Origin: Deltaproteobacteria bacterium
GTDB taxonomy: Bacteria > Myxococcota_A > Bradymonadia > REDH01
NCBI GenBank assembly: GCA_007693585.1
Contig: REDH01000124.1
Coordinates: 1-33,218, forward strand
DNA length: 33,218 nucleotides
Reading direction: 5' to 3'
Position numbers and translations under genes: made by a program. Position 1 is the stretch's first letter. The number at the start of each line of letters is the position of its first letter. Below the pieces are notes generated by a model. The model was not told the DNA's origin. It made no database searches and saw only the letters and a program-made list of their open reading frames with translations. Of this stretch, positions 1 to 8,559 are shown piece after piece.

Positions 1-1
1 G

Positions 2-469
2 GCGGCGGGTCGGGTGGGTTCGGGCGGGGTGTGGCTGGCGGTGGGGGTGGCGACGGTGGCGTTGCTGGGGCTGTACGGGCTGTCGGCGCGGCTGAACCTG
101 CTGAGTCTGGGGGACGACGAGGCGGCGGCGCTGGGGGTTCGGCCGGCGGTGCTGCGGACGGTGCTGTTCGTGCTGACGTCGTTGCTGGTGGCGTGTGCGG
201 TGGCGTTCACGGGTCTGATCGGGTTTGTGGGGCTGGTGGTGCCGCACCTGGTGCGGCTGGCGCTGGGGGCGGACCACCGGCTTCTGATTCCGGCGTGCAC
301 GCCGGTGGGGGCGGCGTTTCTGGTGGGGAGCGATGCGCTGGCGCGGGGGATGTTTCCGTGGACGGGTGCGGTGCTTCCGGTGGGGGCGGTGACGGCGGTA
401 CTGGGGGCGCCGCTCTTCTTCGCGCTGCTGATCCGCAGCCTGCGGCGCGGGGAGGGGGGTGGTCCATGA
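2..469 (+). CDS. FecCD/BtuC-family ABC importer permease, C-terminal part (5' truncated by window edge)
   Basis: This is the C-terminal half of an inner-membrane permease that imports an iron-siderophore, heme or cobalamin-type ligand, working with the ATPase encoded directly downstream. The reading frame is open at the left edge, so the first transmembrane helices are missing; about 155 residues remain. They hold several hydrophobic helices and the family hallmark GLIGFVGLVVPHLVRL, which corresponds to the conserved G-x-I-G-F-[IV]-G-L-[IV]-x-P-H segment of BtuC and FecD near the cytoplasmic coupling region. The stop TGA overlaps the ATG of the ATPase gene (ATGA, 4 bases), so the two are translationally coupled. 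The substrate cannot be decided here, because the binding-protein gene would lie to the left. Codon use is strongly G-ending. Confidence 0.9.
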   Translation, partial: AAGRVGSGGVWLAVGVATVALLGLYGLSARLNLLSLGDDEAAALGVRPAVLRTVLFVLTSLLVACAVAFTGLIGFVGLVVPHLVRLALGADHRLLIPACTPVGAAFLVGSDALARGMFPWTGAVLPVGAVTAVLGAPLFFALLIRSLRRGEGGGP

Positions 470-1257
470 CGGCGCTTCTGCGGACACGGGGGCTGGAGGT
501 GACGGTGGGGGGCCGTCGGCTGCTGGGGTCGCTGGACCTGACGGTGCAGGCGGGGGAGTGCGTGGCGGTGATCGGTCCGAACGGCGCGGGGAAGTCGACG
601 CTGTTGCGGACGCTGGCGGGGTTGTGCCGGCCGGGTGGGGGGGCGGTGGAGGTCTCGGGGCGGGACGTGCACGGTCTGGATCCGCGGCGGCGGTCGCGGG
701 AGGTGGCATTCCTGTCGCAGCAGCCGGAGGTGCCGTTCCCGTTCACGGCGCTGGAGACGGTGCTGCTGGGTCGTTCGCCGCACCTGGGGCTGTTCGGGAT
801 GCCTGGGGCGGGCGAGGAGGCGCGGGGTCGCGCGTGGCTGGAGCGGCTGGAGGCGGGCCATCTGGCGGAGGTGCCGTTGCAGCGGCTGAGCGGGGGGGAG
901 CGTCAGCGGGTGCACGTGGCGCGGGTGCTGGTGCAGGACACGGGTCTGCTGCTTCTGGACGAGCCGACGAGCGCGCAGGATTTCCGGGGGACGTCGCTGA
1001 TCCTCGAGGCGTTGCGGGACCGGGCGTCCTCCGGGGTGGGGGTGGTGATGGCGCTGCACGACCTGAACCTCGCGCCGCGGTTCTTCGATCGGGCGTGGCT
1101 GGTGGCGGACGGCGCGCTGCTGGCGGACGGGGATCCGTCGGAGGTGCTGGCGTCCCCGGCGGTGCGGTGCGCGTGGGGGGACGGTGTGGAGCAGTCGACG
1201 CTGGGAGACGGGACGCCGGTGGTGCTTCCCCGTCGTCGCGGGCCATCTTCGACCTAG
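466..1257 (+). CDS. ABC transporter ATP-binding protein (FecE/BtuD/HmuV type)
   Basis: This 263-residue cytoplasmic ATPase drives the permease upstream. Walker A is GPNGAGKST at residues 37-45, the signature LSGGE starts at 141, Walker B LLLLDEP has its Asp/Glu at 165-166, and the H-loop His is at 198 (ALHDLNLA). These are the motifs of the iron-siderophore, heme and cobalamin import family (COG1120), and the length is typical. The start is the ATG overlapping the permease stop. The longer upstream frame is only the shadow of the permease gene. No specificity-determining residues distinguish heme from B12 or ferric siderophore, so no gene symbol is given. The next gene lies convergent on the minus strand. 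Confidence 0.92.
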   Translation: MTALLRTRGLEVTVGGRRLLGSLDLTVQAGECVAVIGPNGAGKSTLLRTLAGLCRPGGGAVEVSGRDVHGLDPRRRSREVAFLSQQPEVPFPFTALETVLLGRSPHLGLFGMPGAGEEARGRAWLERLEAGHLAEVPLQRLSGGERQRVHVARVLVQDTGLLLLDEPTSAQDFRGTSLILEALRDRASSGVGVVMALHDLNLAPRFFDRAWLVADGALLADGDPSEVLASPAVRCAWGDGVEQSTLGDGTPVVLPRRRGPSST

Positions 1258-1272
1258 CGTGGGCCGATCATC

Positions 1273-1400
1273 CCGGGAGCGCGATCGGTGCGTGTCTTCT
1301 GCGTCGCCGCGGGGGGCCGGGTCGGACCCTGCGCGCGGACCTTCGCCGGAGCGGGATGGGTGCGCGTCGTCTCCGTCGTCGCGGGTCGCCGGGTCAGAAG
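1273..1400 (+). repeat. Imperfect direct repeat of about 50 bp downstream of the ABC genes
   Basis: Two copies of a roughly 50-bp unit with about 73-bp periodicity lie mainly in the gap between the convergent ABC ATPase and outer-membrane protein genes. Copy 1 begins near 1273 (ccgggagcgcgatcggtgcg) and copy 2 near 1346 (ccggagcgggatgggtgcg). Both then run through a cgtc-rich stretch ending in gccgggtc. The second copy runs into the last codons of the minus-strand gene. Identity is partial and the sequence is of low complexity, so a chance or slippage origin is possible. Confidence 0.4.
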
Positions 1401-2320
1401 TATCCGAGGAGAGAGAAGGCGAAGGCGATGTCGCGGGGTGTGGAGGGGTTGGCGACGATGGCCGCGTCGATGCCGCCTTCGGGGGTACGGTAGCCGATGC
1501 CGCCGGTGAGGACGTTGCGGTCGGTGAGTCCTTCGTGGCGGAATCCGGCGCGGACGGGGACGGTGTTGGCGATGCTGATCTCGGTGCCGACGGCGAAGGT
1601 GCTGGTGGTGTCGTCGGCGGAGTCGAAGTCGGCGCCGTAGTCGAGTTCGAGGTGGAGGGGGCCGAGGAAGAGCGCGGTGCCGGCGCGGAGGGTTCGGGGG
1701 AGGTTGGCGTCCTCGGGTGCGCCGAGGTTGAGGAAGGAGACGCCGACGGCGAACTCGGGGATGACGGCGGCGATGAGGCCGAGGTCGAAGCCGAAGCCGT
1801 AGGCGCGGAACTGGTTGGCGGCGAGTTCCTCTCGGGTGCCGCGGCTGAAGTTCACGTAGCGGGTACCGAAGCCGAAGGTGATGCGCTGGGGGACGATGGG
1901 GACGGTGAGCGCGGCGCGGAGGTCGTGGTCTCGGGTGCCTTCGAGTCCGTCGTCTCCGAAGCGTCCGTCGCCGATGGTGAGGTTGTAGGCGATGGCGCCG
2001 CCGAAGTTGGGGTTGGTGGCGCCGTCGGCGATGCCCACGCCGAGGGTGTGGAGGTTGGGTCCGATGTTGTGGAGGTATCCGAGCTCGGCGGAGTAGATGG
2101 GGGCGAGGGAGATTCCGGCGGGGTTGTGGTAGATGGCGCTGGTGCCGCTGCCGCCGCCGACGAAGGCGTCGGCCATGCCCATGGCGCGCAGTCCGGTCCA
2201 GGGTTGCTGCTGGGCGGCGGCGGGTGCGGCGAGTCCTGCGAGGAGGACGAGGGCGGCGAGGGCGGTGGCGGCACGCGGGGTGTGTCCGCGGTGGGGAGTG
2301 CTGTGGAGCTCGGGTGCCAT
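1394..2320 (-). CDS. Outer-membrane beta-barrel protein, PorV/FadL-like
   Basis: This is a predicted exported protein of 308 residues. A signal peptide covers about residues 1-36, with a hydrophobic run ending APAAA before QQQ. The mature start GLRAMGMADAFVGGGSGTSAIYHNPAGI matches the conserved opening of PorV, UPF0164 and FadL-type barrels, where an Asn-Pro-Ala-Gly segment follows a Gly-rich turn. The rest alternates polar and hydrophobic residues in barrel-like strands, and the chain ends in an aromatic residue (LLGYF), as expected for BAM-dependent insertion. The chosen ATG has GAGG nine bases upstream; the longer upstream frame is not supported. It diverges from gyrA. The substrate or role (transport, or a type IX-like accessory) cannot be decided. 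Confidence 0.75.
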   Translation of the reverse strand: MAPELHSTPHRGHTPRAATALAALVLLAGLAAPAAAQQQPWTGLRAMGMADAFVGGGSGTSAIYHNPAGISLAPIYSAELGYLHNIGPNLHTLGVGIADGATNPNFGGAIAYNLTIGDGRFGDDGLEGTRDHDLRAALTVPIVPQRITFGFGTRYVNFSRGTREELAANQFRAYGFGFDLGLIAAVIPEFAVGVSFLNLGAPEDANLPRTLRAGTALFLGPLHLELDYGADFDSADDTTSTFAVGTEISIANTVPVRAGFRHEGLTDRNVLTGGIGYRTPEGGIDAAIVANPSTPRDIAFAFSLLGYF

Positions 2321-2449
2321 GGGAGCCGTCCTCGGGGCGGATGGGAGTGTGGGACATGGCCGTCGGCGTGCGGTGCATCGCCGTGTGCTGCGGGGGTACC
2401 CCGAACGGATCGGCCGGTCAAATAGCCGATCGGTGTCGGTGCTGCGGGC

Positions 2450-2461
2450 GGGGGGGGGGGG
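2450..2461. repeat. Homopolymeric 12-G tract between divergent genes
   Basis: Twelve consecutive G residues lie in the spacer between the outer-membrane protein gene (minus) and gyrA (plus). They are 18 bases upstream of the gyrA -35 hexamer and about 28 bases upstream of a possible minus-strand TTGACC at 2421-2416. A tract of this length is prone to slipped-strand mispairing. Confidence 0.9.
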
Positions 2462-2479
2462 CGGTGGTCGCACCTGTGC

Positions 2480-2509
2480 TTGACCAATGCGGAGCGGGCT
2501 CTCTATGCT
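2480..2509 (+). promoter_or_regulatory. Sigma-70-type promoter of gyrA
   Basis: A -35 hexamer TTGACC (2480-2485) and a -10 hexamer TATGCT (2504-2509) are separated by 18 bases. Transcription would begin near 2516, leaving a leader of about 115 bases before the gyrA ATG. Confidence 0.65.
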
Positions 2510-2630
2510 CCGGCGACTCTGCGCCCGCCGGCGGCCATTCGCCCGGGTGCGTCGTCGTGACGAGGCGCCCCGGAGTGCCGTCCTGCGGGCGGTGTCCGGG
2601 CATCCCCTTCCTTCACCCTGGCCACTTTCC

Positions 2631-5306
2631 ATGTCCGAGAACGAACTTCCCGCGAACGCCTCCGTGGTTCCTGTCCGCATCGAGGATGAGATGCGGAGTT
2701 CGTATCTCGATTACGCGATGAGCGTGATCATTGGCCGTGCGCTTCCCGACGTGCGGGACGGGCTCAAGCCGGTGCACCGTCGCATCCTGTTCGCGATGTA
2801 CGAGCAGGGGAACACGTACAACCGTGCGTTCAAGAAGAGCGCGCGCATCGTGGGCGACGTGATCGGCAAGTACCATCCGCACGGCGACTCGGCGGTGTAC
2901 GATGCGCTGGTGCGCATGGCGCAGGGGTTCTCGATGCGTGCGCCGCTGGTGGACGGTCAGGGGAATTTCGGTTCGGTGGACGGGGATCCGGCGGCGGCGA
3001 TGCGGTACACCGAGGTCCGCATGACGCGGGTGACGTCGGAGCTGCTGGCGGACATCGAGAAGGAGACGGTGGACTACGCGCCGAACTACGATGGTTCGGA
3101 GCAGGAGCCGGTGGTGTTGCCCACGCGTTTTCCGAACCTGCTGGTGAACGGTTCGGAGGGCATCGCGGTCGGGATGGCGACGAAGATTCCGCCGCACAAC
3201 CTCGGTGAGGTGCTGGCGGCGACGATCCTGCTGATCGATCATCCGGACGCGACGCTGGACGATCTGATGGAGCTGCTGCCGGGTCCGGACTTCCCGACGG
3301 CGGGGTACCTGTACGGCCTCGACGGGATCCGGGATGCGTACGAGGGGGGCCGCGGGGTGATCCGCATCCGTGCGCGCACGGACGTGGAGGTGGACGAGCG
3401 GACGCAGAAGCCGTCGATCATCGTGACGGAGCTTCCGTACCAGGTGAACAAGGCGCGGCTGCTGGAGAAGATCGCGGAGCTGGTCCGGGATCGGGCGGTG
3501 GAGGGCATCACGGATCTTCGGGACGAGTCGGACCGCCGCGGGATGCGGATGGTGATCGAGTGTCGTCGCGACGTGAACACGCAGGTGCTGCTCAACCAGC
3601 TCTTCCGGAAGACGCAGCTCGAGGTGAGCTTCGGCATCAACATGCTGGCGATCGTGGCGGGTCAGCCGCGGGTGCTGGGTCTGCGGGAGGTCCTGACGAG
3701 CTTCATCGACTTCCGCCGGGACGTGGTGACGCGCCGGTGCCTGCACGAGCTTCGGAAGGCCGAGGACCGGATGCACATCCTCCATGGCCTGAAGAAGGCC
3801 CTGGACATGATCGACGAGGTCATCCGGACCATCCGCGCGAGCGCCAACGTGGGCGAGGCGCGCGAGGGGCTGATGGCGCTGCTGGAGATCGACGCGGTGC
3901 AGGCGCAGGCCATCCTGGACATGCGCCTGCAGAAGCTGACGAGCCTGGAGATCAACAAGCTCATCGACGAGATCAACCAGGTGCAGCAGGAGATCGACCG
4001 GCTGCGGAGGATCCTGAGCGACGAGAACGAGCTCCTGTCGGTGATCCGGACGGAGCTGGTGGAGGTTCGCGACGCGTATGCGGACGAGCGCCGGACGGAG
4101 ATCCTGCCCTTCAGCGGCGAGCTGACGATCGAGGACCTCATCGCGAACGAGGACGAGGTCGTCACGATCACGCATGCGGGCTACATCAAGCGGACGGTGA
4201 TCGGCGAGTACCGCACGCAGAAGCGCGGCGGAAAGGGGTCCAAGGGCATCGACACGAAGGACGAGGACGTGGTGGCGAACGTCTTCGTCACGACAACGCA
4301 CTCGTCGCTGCTGATCTTCACGACCACGGGCAAGTGCTACCGCCTGAAGGTCCACGAGCTCCCTGCGGGAGGGCGGGCCACCCGCGGACGTCCCATCATC
4401 AACCTGATCCCGGTGACGGCGGAGGAGCGGGTCGCGGCGGTGCTGCCGTTCGACGACTTCGCCGAGGACACGTACATCCTGAGCATCACGCGCAACGGGA
4501 CGGTGAAGAAGAGCCCGCTGGTGGCCTACCAGAACATCCACTCCGGGGGCCTGATCGGCGTGTCGATTCCCGAGGGGGACGAGCTGATCGACGTGCGGCT
4601 GTGCCATCCCGGCGACGAGATCATGCTGACGACGCTGGACGGCCAGTCGATCCGGTTCGACCAGGACGACGTGCGGCCGACGGGGCGCAACACGATGGGT
4701 GTGCGGGGCGTGCGGCTTCGCGAAGGGGACCACGTGGTCTCGGTGGTGGTGCTCAGCCGGGAGATCCTGGAGGAGGACGCGGCGCTCGAGGCGGAGGAAG
4801 GCGGGGACGCCGGCAAGGCGACCCGTCGCAACACGGTGCTGACCATCACCGAGAACGGGTACGGCAAGCGCACGCACCTTCCCGAGTACCCGCTGCAGGG
4901 GCGGGGCGGCCTCGGCGTCATCACGATGAAGACGTCGGACCGGAACGGCCAGGTGGCGGCGGCGCGGTTCGTGGCGCCGGACGACCAGCTCATCGTCATC
5001 ACCAACCGTGGCCAGACGATCCGGACGCCGATCGCCGACGTCTCCGTGCTCGGGCGCAACACGCAGGGCGTGCGCATCATCAACCTGGACGGCAGCGAGA
5101 AGGTGGTGGGCGTGGCGCGGTTCTCGGAGCGCGAGGAGGAGGAGCTGGAGGGCGAGGGGACCGAGGACCTCGAGGGGGCCGAGGACGGTTCCGCCGAGGA
5201 CGGTTCCGCGGAGGCTGCGGGCAACGCGGAAGTCGGCGCCGAGGACGGGGCTGACGCCAGTGCGAACGCGGCGCCCGAGGGGGACCCCACCGGGGACGAG
5301 CGCTGA
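2631..5306 (+). CDS. gyrA: DNA gyrase subunit A
   Basis: This is the type II topoisomerase subunit that cleaves and rejoins the gate segment and, with GyrB, introduces negative supercoils. It has 891 residues. The winged-helix domain carries the catalytic Tyr126 ([10 protein letters not shown], equivalent to E. coli Tyr122), and the quinolone pocket HGDSAVYD keeps Ser87 and Asp91, the drug-sensitive residues. The GyrA box QKRGGKG at 530-536 marks a DNA-wrapping C-terminal beta-pinwheel, so this is gyrase and not topoisomerase IV ParC. The last 55 or so residues form an acidic tail rich in Glu, Asp, Ala and Gly with an AEDGS duplication, a feature known to modulate supercoiling in other GyrA proteins. 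The start is the ATG just before SENELPAN; the in-frame extension upstream would overlap the promoter. There is no obvious Shine-Dalgarno. gyrB is not in the window. Confidence 0.98.
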   Translation: MSENELPANASVVPVRIEDEMRSSYLDYAMSVIIGRALPDVRDGLKPVHRRILFAMYEQGNTYNRAFKKSARIVGDVIGKYHPHGDSAVYDALVRMAQGFSMRAPLVDGQGNFGSVDGDPAAAMRYTEVRMTRVTSELLADIEKETVDYAPNYDGSEQEPVVLPTRFPNLLVNGSEGIAVGMATKIPPHNLGEVLAATILLIDHPDATLDDLMELLPGPDFPTAGYLYGLDGIRDAYEGGRGVIRIRARTDVEVDERTQKPSIIVTELPYQVNKARLLEKIAELVRDRAVEGITDLRDESDRRGMRMVIECRRDVNTQVLLNQLFRKTQLEVSFGINMLAIVAGQPRVLGLREVLTSFIDFRRDVVTRRCLHELRKAEDRMHILHGLKKALDMIDEVIRTIRASANVGEAREGLMALLEIDAVQAQAILDMRLQKLTSLEINKLIDEINQVQQEIDRLRRILSDENELLSVIRTELVEVRDAYADERRTEILPFSGELTIEDLIANEDEVVTITHAGYIKRTVIGEYRTQKRGGKGSKGIDTKDEDVVANVFVTTTHSSLLIFTTTGKCYRLKVHELPAGGRATRGRPIINLIPVTAEERVAAVLPFDDFAEDTYILSITRNGTVKKSPLVAYQNIHSGGLIGVSIPEGDELIDVRLCHPGDEIMLTTLDGQSIRFDQDDVRPTGRNTMGVRGVRLREGDHVVSVVVLSREILEEDAALEAEEGGDAGKATRRNTVLTITENGYGKRTHLPEYPLQGRGGLGVITMKTSDRNGQVAAARFVAPDDQLIVITNRGQTIRTPIADVSVLGRNTQGVRIINLDGSEKVVGVARFSEREEEELEGEGTEDLEGAEDGSAEDGSAEAAGNAEVGAEDGADASANAAPEGDPTGDER

Positions 5307-5381
5307 TTCCGCATCCGGGGGTGGGACGCCTGCCCAACGCGGTCGTGTCCCGCCATCGGGCGTGATGCCGTCAGGTCACGC

Positions 5382-5410
5382 TTGCGGTGAACCGCGGGGC
5401 GCGCCACAAT
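5382..5410 (+). promoter_or_regulatory. Possible promoter of the lipoprotein gene
   Basis: TTGCGG (5382-5387) and CACAAT (5405-5410) are separated by 17 bases. The -10 matches four of six consensus positions and the -35 three. It lies 72 bases upstream of the lipoprotein ATG, in the only gap between gyrA and that gene. Confidence 0.4.
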
Positions 5411-5481
5411 GCGAGGGTGCATGACTCTGCGCGTCATGACGGCTCCTGCCCGTGCGGCCTCCCCCCAGCCCCCCACTGCAC

Positions 5482-6603
5482 ATGACCCGACTGCCCTCGA
5501 ACCGCCTGACGCTGCTGTGTGCCGTTCTTCTGTCCTCCGCGGGCCTCGCGCTCGCAGGCTGCGGAGACGATGACACCGGCACCACCCCGACCGCGTCGGC
5601 CGAGAGCGAGCCGAGCGGGGTGTCGAGCTCGGAGCGCCTGTCGTCGGATGTGGACGCGACGGAGCCCACCGAACCGACGACGGAGGACCCGGGGGATGCG
5701 ACGGACCCGACCGGGCCGACCGAGCCCTCGGAACCGACCGAGCCGACGGAGCCCATCGAACCGACCGAGCCGACGGAGCCCAGCGACCCGCCGGAGCCGG
5801 AGCCCGAGCAACGGGCGTGCGACGACGAGGCACCTCCGGCGGAGGACGGCTGCCTGCCGGGCTGGCTGTGCATGGACGGCCTGTGCCGGGTACCGCTTCA
5901 GGGGCAGGTCTATGGCGAGACGGAGTTCGAGATTCTCCAGCCGATGAGCCTTGGCCGGCTGCTGGACACCTTCAAGGGTCTGGCGGACGCGACGTTCCTG
6001 GTGCTCGACGGTCGGCGGGGCGAGAACGAGGAGCGGGTGATTCAGGTGCGCTATGGCGCGGCGGACTTCGTGGATCAGAACCAGATCCCGCCGCAGGTGC
6101 GCTGGCAGCTCGGCCTGTTCGGGGACGAGCAGATCGACGAGACGTTCATGAAGCCGGCGCCGGAGGAGGAGTTCCGGGGGCATCGTCGCTGGGTGACGGT
6201 GGAGCCCTTCCGGTACCGGCTGGCGGGGATCGCGCAGGTGGGCAACCAGCGGGCCGGGTTCGAGATGCCTGCCGAGCAGGTGACGTTCGACGTGACGTTC
6301 GACGTCGACACCCACGGTGCGGGGATCGTCGTCGAGGGCCTGGTGACCCGCGAGGAGGCGGAGACCCGCCGGCTGGGGACGCGTGACGACATCGTGCTGC
6401 TGGACTTCCTGATGCGGGGCGAGCTGTGCAGCGTGAACAACTACCAGCCGGCGGGCGAGGAGTGGATGCTGGCGGACGTGCTGGACTGCAACGAGGTGGA
6501 GATGGATCGGGACTTCTCCGGGGACGGGGAGCTCGACGCGTACTTCGTCCGCATCCAGGGCCGTCTGGCGCGGATGCAGCTCGTGCGGCCGTTCGGTTTC
6601 TGA
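5482..6603 (+). CDS. Putative lipoprotein with Thr-Glu-Pro linker, function unknown
   Basis: The product has 373 residues. The signal peptide ends in a lipobox LALAGC, with lipidated Cys27 followed by GDDD, which suggests outer-membrane retention. Residues of about 30-112 are a low-complexity spacer dominated by TEP, SEP and TDP units. A short Cys-rich segment follows (CDDEAPP, CLPGWLCMDGLC), reminiscent of the small disulfide modules found in myxobacterial surface lipoproteins. The remainder is a globular domain I do not recognise, with a calcium-loop-like stretch near the C-terminus (DFSGDGELDAY, spaced like a dockerin or EF-hand loop). The start is the ATG before TRLPSNRL, because it opens a proper signal peptide. 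The gene stands alone between gyrA and hemL. A surface-exposed or stalked binding protein is an inference from architecture only. Confidence 0.75.
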   Translation: MTRLPSNRLTLLCAVLLSSAGLALAGCGDDDTGTTPTASAESEPSGVSSSERLSSDVDATEPTEPTTEDPGDATDPTGPTEPSEPTEPTEPIEPTEPTEPSDPPEPEPEQRACDDEAPPAEDGCLPGWLCMDGLCRVPLQGQVYGETEFEILQPMSLGRLLDTFKGLADATFLVLDGRRGENEERVIQVRYGAADFVDQNQIPPQVRWQLGLFGDEQIDETFMKPAPEEEFRGHRRWVTVEPFRYRLAGIAQVGNQRAGFEMPAEQVTFDVTFDVDTHGAGIVVEGLVTREEAETRRLGTRDDIVLLDFLMRGELCSVNNYQPAGEEWMLADVLDCNEVEMDRDFSGDGELDAYFVRIQGRLARMQLVRPFGF

Positions 6604-6822
6604 GCGACGGCCAGGGGGGAGTGTTCGGGGAGGGTGACGGGTGGCCGACCCGGCGCGACTCCGTCGCCCCGGGGATGGCGCGGTACCGGGGGGTCTTCGC
6701 GCCTTTCGTTCCGAGGTCTCGCGAGCGACCGGGGGGTGCGCCATGCCCCGTGCGTTCGTATAGGCTCGCCGCGAGGGGGGGGCCGTCGCGTCCCGGGGGC
6801 GGGGCAAACGCACGAACGCACT

Positions 6823-6830
6823 GGAGGAGG
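6823..6830 (+). promoter_or_regulatory. Strong ribosome binding site of hemL
   Basis: GGAGGAGG lies five bases before the hemL ATG. It is one of the strongest Shine-Dalgarno sequences in the window and fixes the start. Confidence 0.8.
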
Positions 6831-6835
6831 TCCGC

Positions 6836-8146
6836 ATGGTACGAGAGCGATCCGAGGCCCTGTACGAGCGCGCCTGCGCGCTGATGCCCGGCGGGGTGAA
6901 CAGCCCGGTCCGCGCCTTCCGGGGGGTGGGCGGGACGCCGGTGTTCGTCCGTCGCGCGAGCGGCGCTCTCATCGAGGACGAGGACGGCCACTCGTACATC
7001 GACTACGTGGCGTCGTGGGGCCCGATGATTCTCGGTCATGCGCACCCGGAGGTCATCGCGGCGGTGGTGGACGCGGCGGCGGGGGGCACCTCGTTCGGGG
7101 CGCCGACGGCGCGGGAGAACGTGTTCGCGGAGCGGATCATCGCGATGGTGCCCTCGGTGGAGAAGGTGCGGCTGGTGAACAGCGGCACGGAGGCGACGCT
7201 GAGCGCGATCCGGCTGGCGCGCGGGTTCACCGGCCGGCCGAAGCTGCTGAAGTTCGAGGGCTGCTACCACGGCCACGGGGACAGTCTTCTGGTGGACGCG
7301 GGCAGCGGGGTCGCCACGCTGGGGATTCCGGGAACGCCGGGGGTTCTGCCGGAGGTGGCGCGCAACACGATCACCCTGCCGTTCAACGACGAGGGCGCGC
7401 TGGAGGAGGCGTTCGCGCGACATGGCGCGGAGCTGGCGGCGGCGATCATCGAGCCGGTGGCGGGCAACATGGGCTGCGTGCCCCCGCGTCCGGGTTATCT
7501 GGAGGCGCTGCGGCGGTTGTGTACGGTGCACGGCGCGGTGCTGATCTTCGACGAGGTGATGACGGGGTTCCGTGTGGCGCCGGGCGGGGTGCAGGAGCGG
7601 GTGGGGGTGACCCCCGACCTGACGACGCTCGGGAAGATCGTGGGCGGCGGGCTGCCGCTCGCGGCGTACGGGGGCCGTCGGGACATCATGGACCACATCG
7701 CGCCGGCCGGTCCGGTGTACCAGGCGGGCACCCTGAGCGGGAATCCGCTGGCGGTGGCCGCGGGTCTTCGGACCCTGGAGTTGCTCGGCGAGGATCCCGG
7801 GCTGTACGTGCGGCTCGAGGAGACCTCGTCGCGGCTCTTCCGCGGGTTGACGGAGGCGGCGGTTGAGGTCGGGGTGTCGGTGACGGGTCACCAGGTGGGG
7901 GCGATGTTCAGCCTGTACTTCTCGGACGCGGAGGTGTGGTCGTTCGCGGACGCGAAGGCGAGCCGGACGGACCTCTATGCCACGTTCTTCCACGGGATGC
8001 TGGACCGCGGGGTGTATCTGGCGCCGAGCGCGTTCGAGGCGCTGTTCCCGGGGGCGGCGCACACGGACGCGCACGTGGACCGGACGATCGCGGCGGCGCG
8101 CGAGGCGTTCGGGGACGTGCTTCGGGCGGCGTCCGCTGCGGGCTGA
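6836..8146 (+). CDS. hemL: Glutamate-1-semialdehyde 2,1-aminomutase
   Basis: This PLP enzyme converts glutamate-1-semialdehyde to 5-aminolevulinate in the C5 route of tetrapyrrole synthesis. At 436 residues it has the usual length. The N-terminal [12 protein letters not shown] is the family signature, NSGTEA and CYHGHGDS lie around the cofactor phosphate site, and FDEVMTGFR supplies the Asp that contacts the pyridine ring. Lys267 in [10 protein letters not shown] is the Schiff-base lysine (E. coli Lys265). The ATG is preceded by a strong ribosome binding site. The gene is alone here, without hemA or hemB. Codon use is unusually G-ending (gcg, gtg, ctg) compared with the C-ending cysS and uvrB. 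Other class III aminotransferases are excluded by the [10 protein letters not shown] and Lys-loop sequences. Confidence 0.97.
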   Translation: MVRERSEALYERACALMPGGVNSPVRAFRGVGGTPVFVRRASGALIEDEDGHSYIDYVASWGPMILGHAHPEVIAAVVDAAAGGTSFGAPTARENVFAERIIAMVPSVEKVRLVNSGTEATLSAIRLARGFTGRPKLLKFEGCYHGHGDSLLVDAGSGVATLGIPGTPGVLPEVARNTITLPFNDEGALEEAFARHGAELAAAIIEPVAGNMGCVPPRPGYLEALRRLCTVHGAVLIFDEVMTGFRVAPGGVQERVGVTPDLTTLGKIVGGGLPLAAYGGRRDIMDHIAPAGPVYQAGTLSGNPLAVAAGLRTLELLGEDPGLYVRLEETSSRLFRGLTEAAVEVGVSVTGHQVGAMFSLYFSDAEVWSFADAKASRTDLYATFFHGMLDRGVYLAPSAFEALFPGAAHTDAHVDRTIAAAREAFGDVLRAASAAG

Positions 8147-8559
8147 CGGACTGGGTTGGCGGGGGGGCTGTCCGAGACGGACCAACACGTACATCGCGCT
8201 GCTTCCGGCACACCTCATCCACCCCGGCGCATCCCTGTCCGATACCACCTCCCCTCACGGCACGGCCCCTCCGGCACTCGACGGCAGCCCTGTTGCACGG
8301 GAGACGTGCGCCGAGCAGCGCGAGTGCACGGGCCACGGGCGCCGAAACGCCGCGGACGGGGCAACCCCGTCGCCCCCCGGGGTTGCCGTGAACGACCGAA
8401 GCTGGTGGCCCCCCGTGCTCCATGCTCCAGGCGCTCGACCAGCAGCCATCGCTGCTCGCACGAGCGTATCGGCGGACACTCCGCCCTGCAACGCGAGGCC
8501 GCTTTCGCCGATTCACCAGGCCGCAGCAAGTAATGGCGGTCACGGGAAGGAGAGCACGG
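8147..8559. other. Non-coding gap between hemL and the Rpn-like gene
   Basis: These 413 bases hold no gene I can support. The open frames here are short or are extensions of the downstream gene upstream of its ribosome binding site. The one structured element is an inverted repeat at 8360-8387, listed separately. The C-rich sequence of 8215-8330 shows no codon-like pattern. Confidence 0.6.
8360..8387. terminator. Hairpin, possible hemL transcript end
   Basis: GGCAACCCC (8360-8368) and GGGGTTGCC (8379-8387) form a perfect 9-bp stem with a 10-base loop. There is no T tract on either side, so this is either a weak or Rho-assisted terminator or a stand-alone palindromic element. It lies about 210 bases past the hemL stop. 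Confidence 0.4.

Noticed and set aside
1184-2425. Plus-strand Gly/Glu/Val-rich frame opposite the outer-membrane protein
   Set aside because: Shadow frame; the minus strand has a signal peptide, ribosome binding site and barrel-like sequence.
2487-2630. Extension of GyrA by 48 residues using an upstream start
   Set aside because: It would begin inside the promoter between -35 and -10, and the translated extension is Arg-rich with no similarity to GyrA N-termini.
2613-4877. Minus-strand open frame of about 750 codons opposite gyrA
   Set aside because: Composition is Arg, His, Asp, Leu and Val rich without domains; gyrA on the plus strand is unambiguous.
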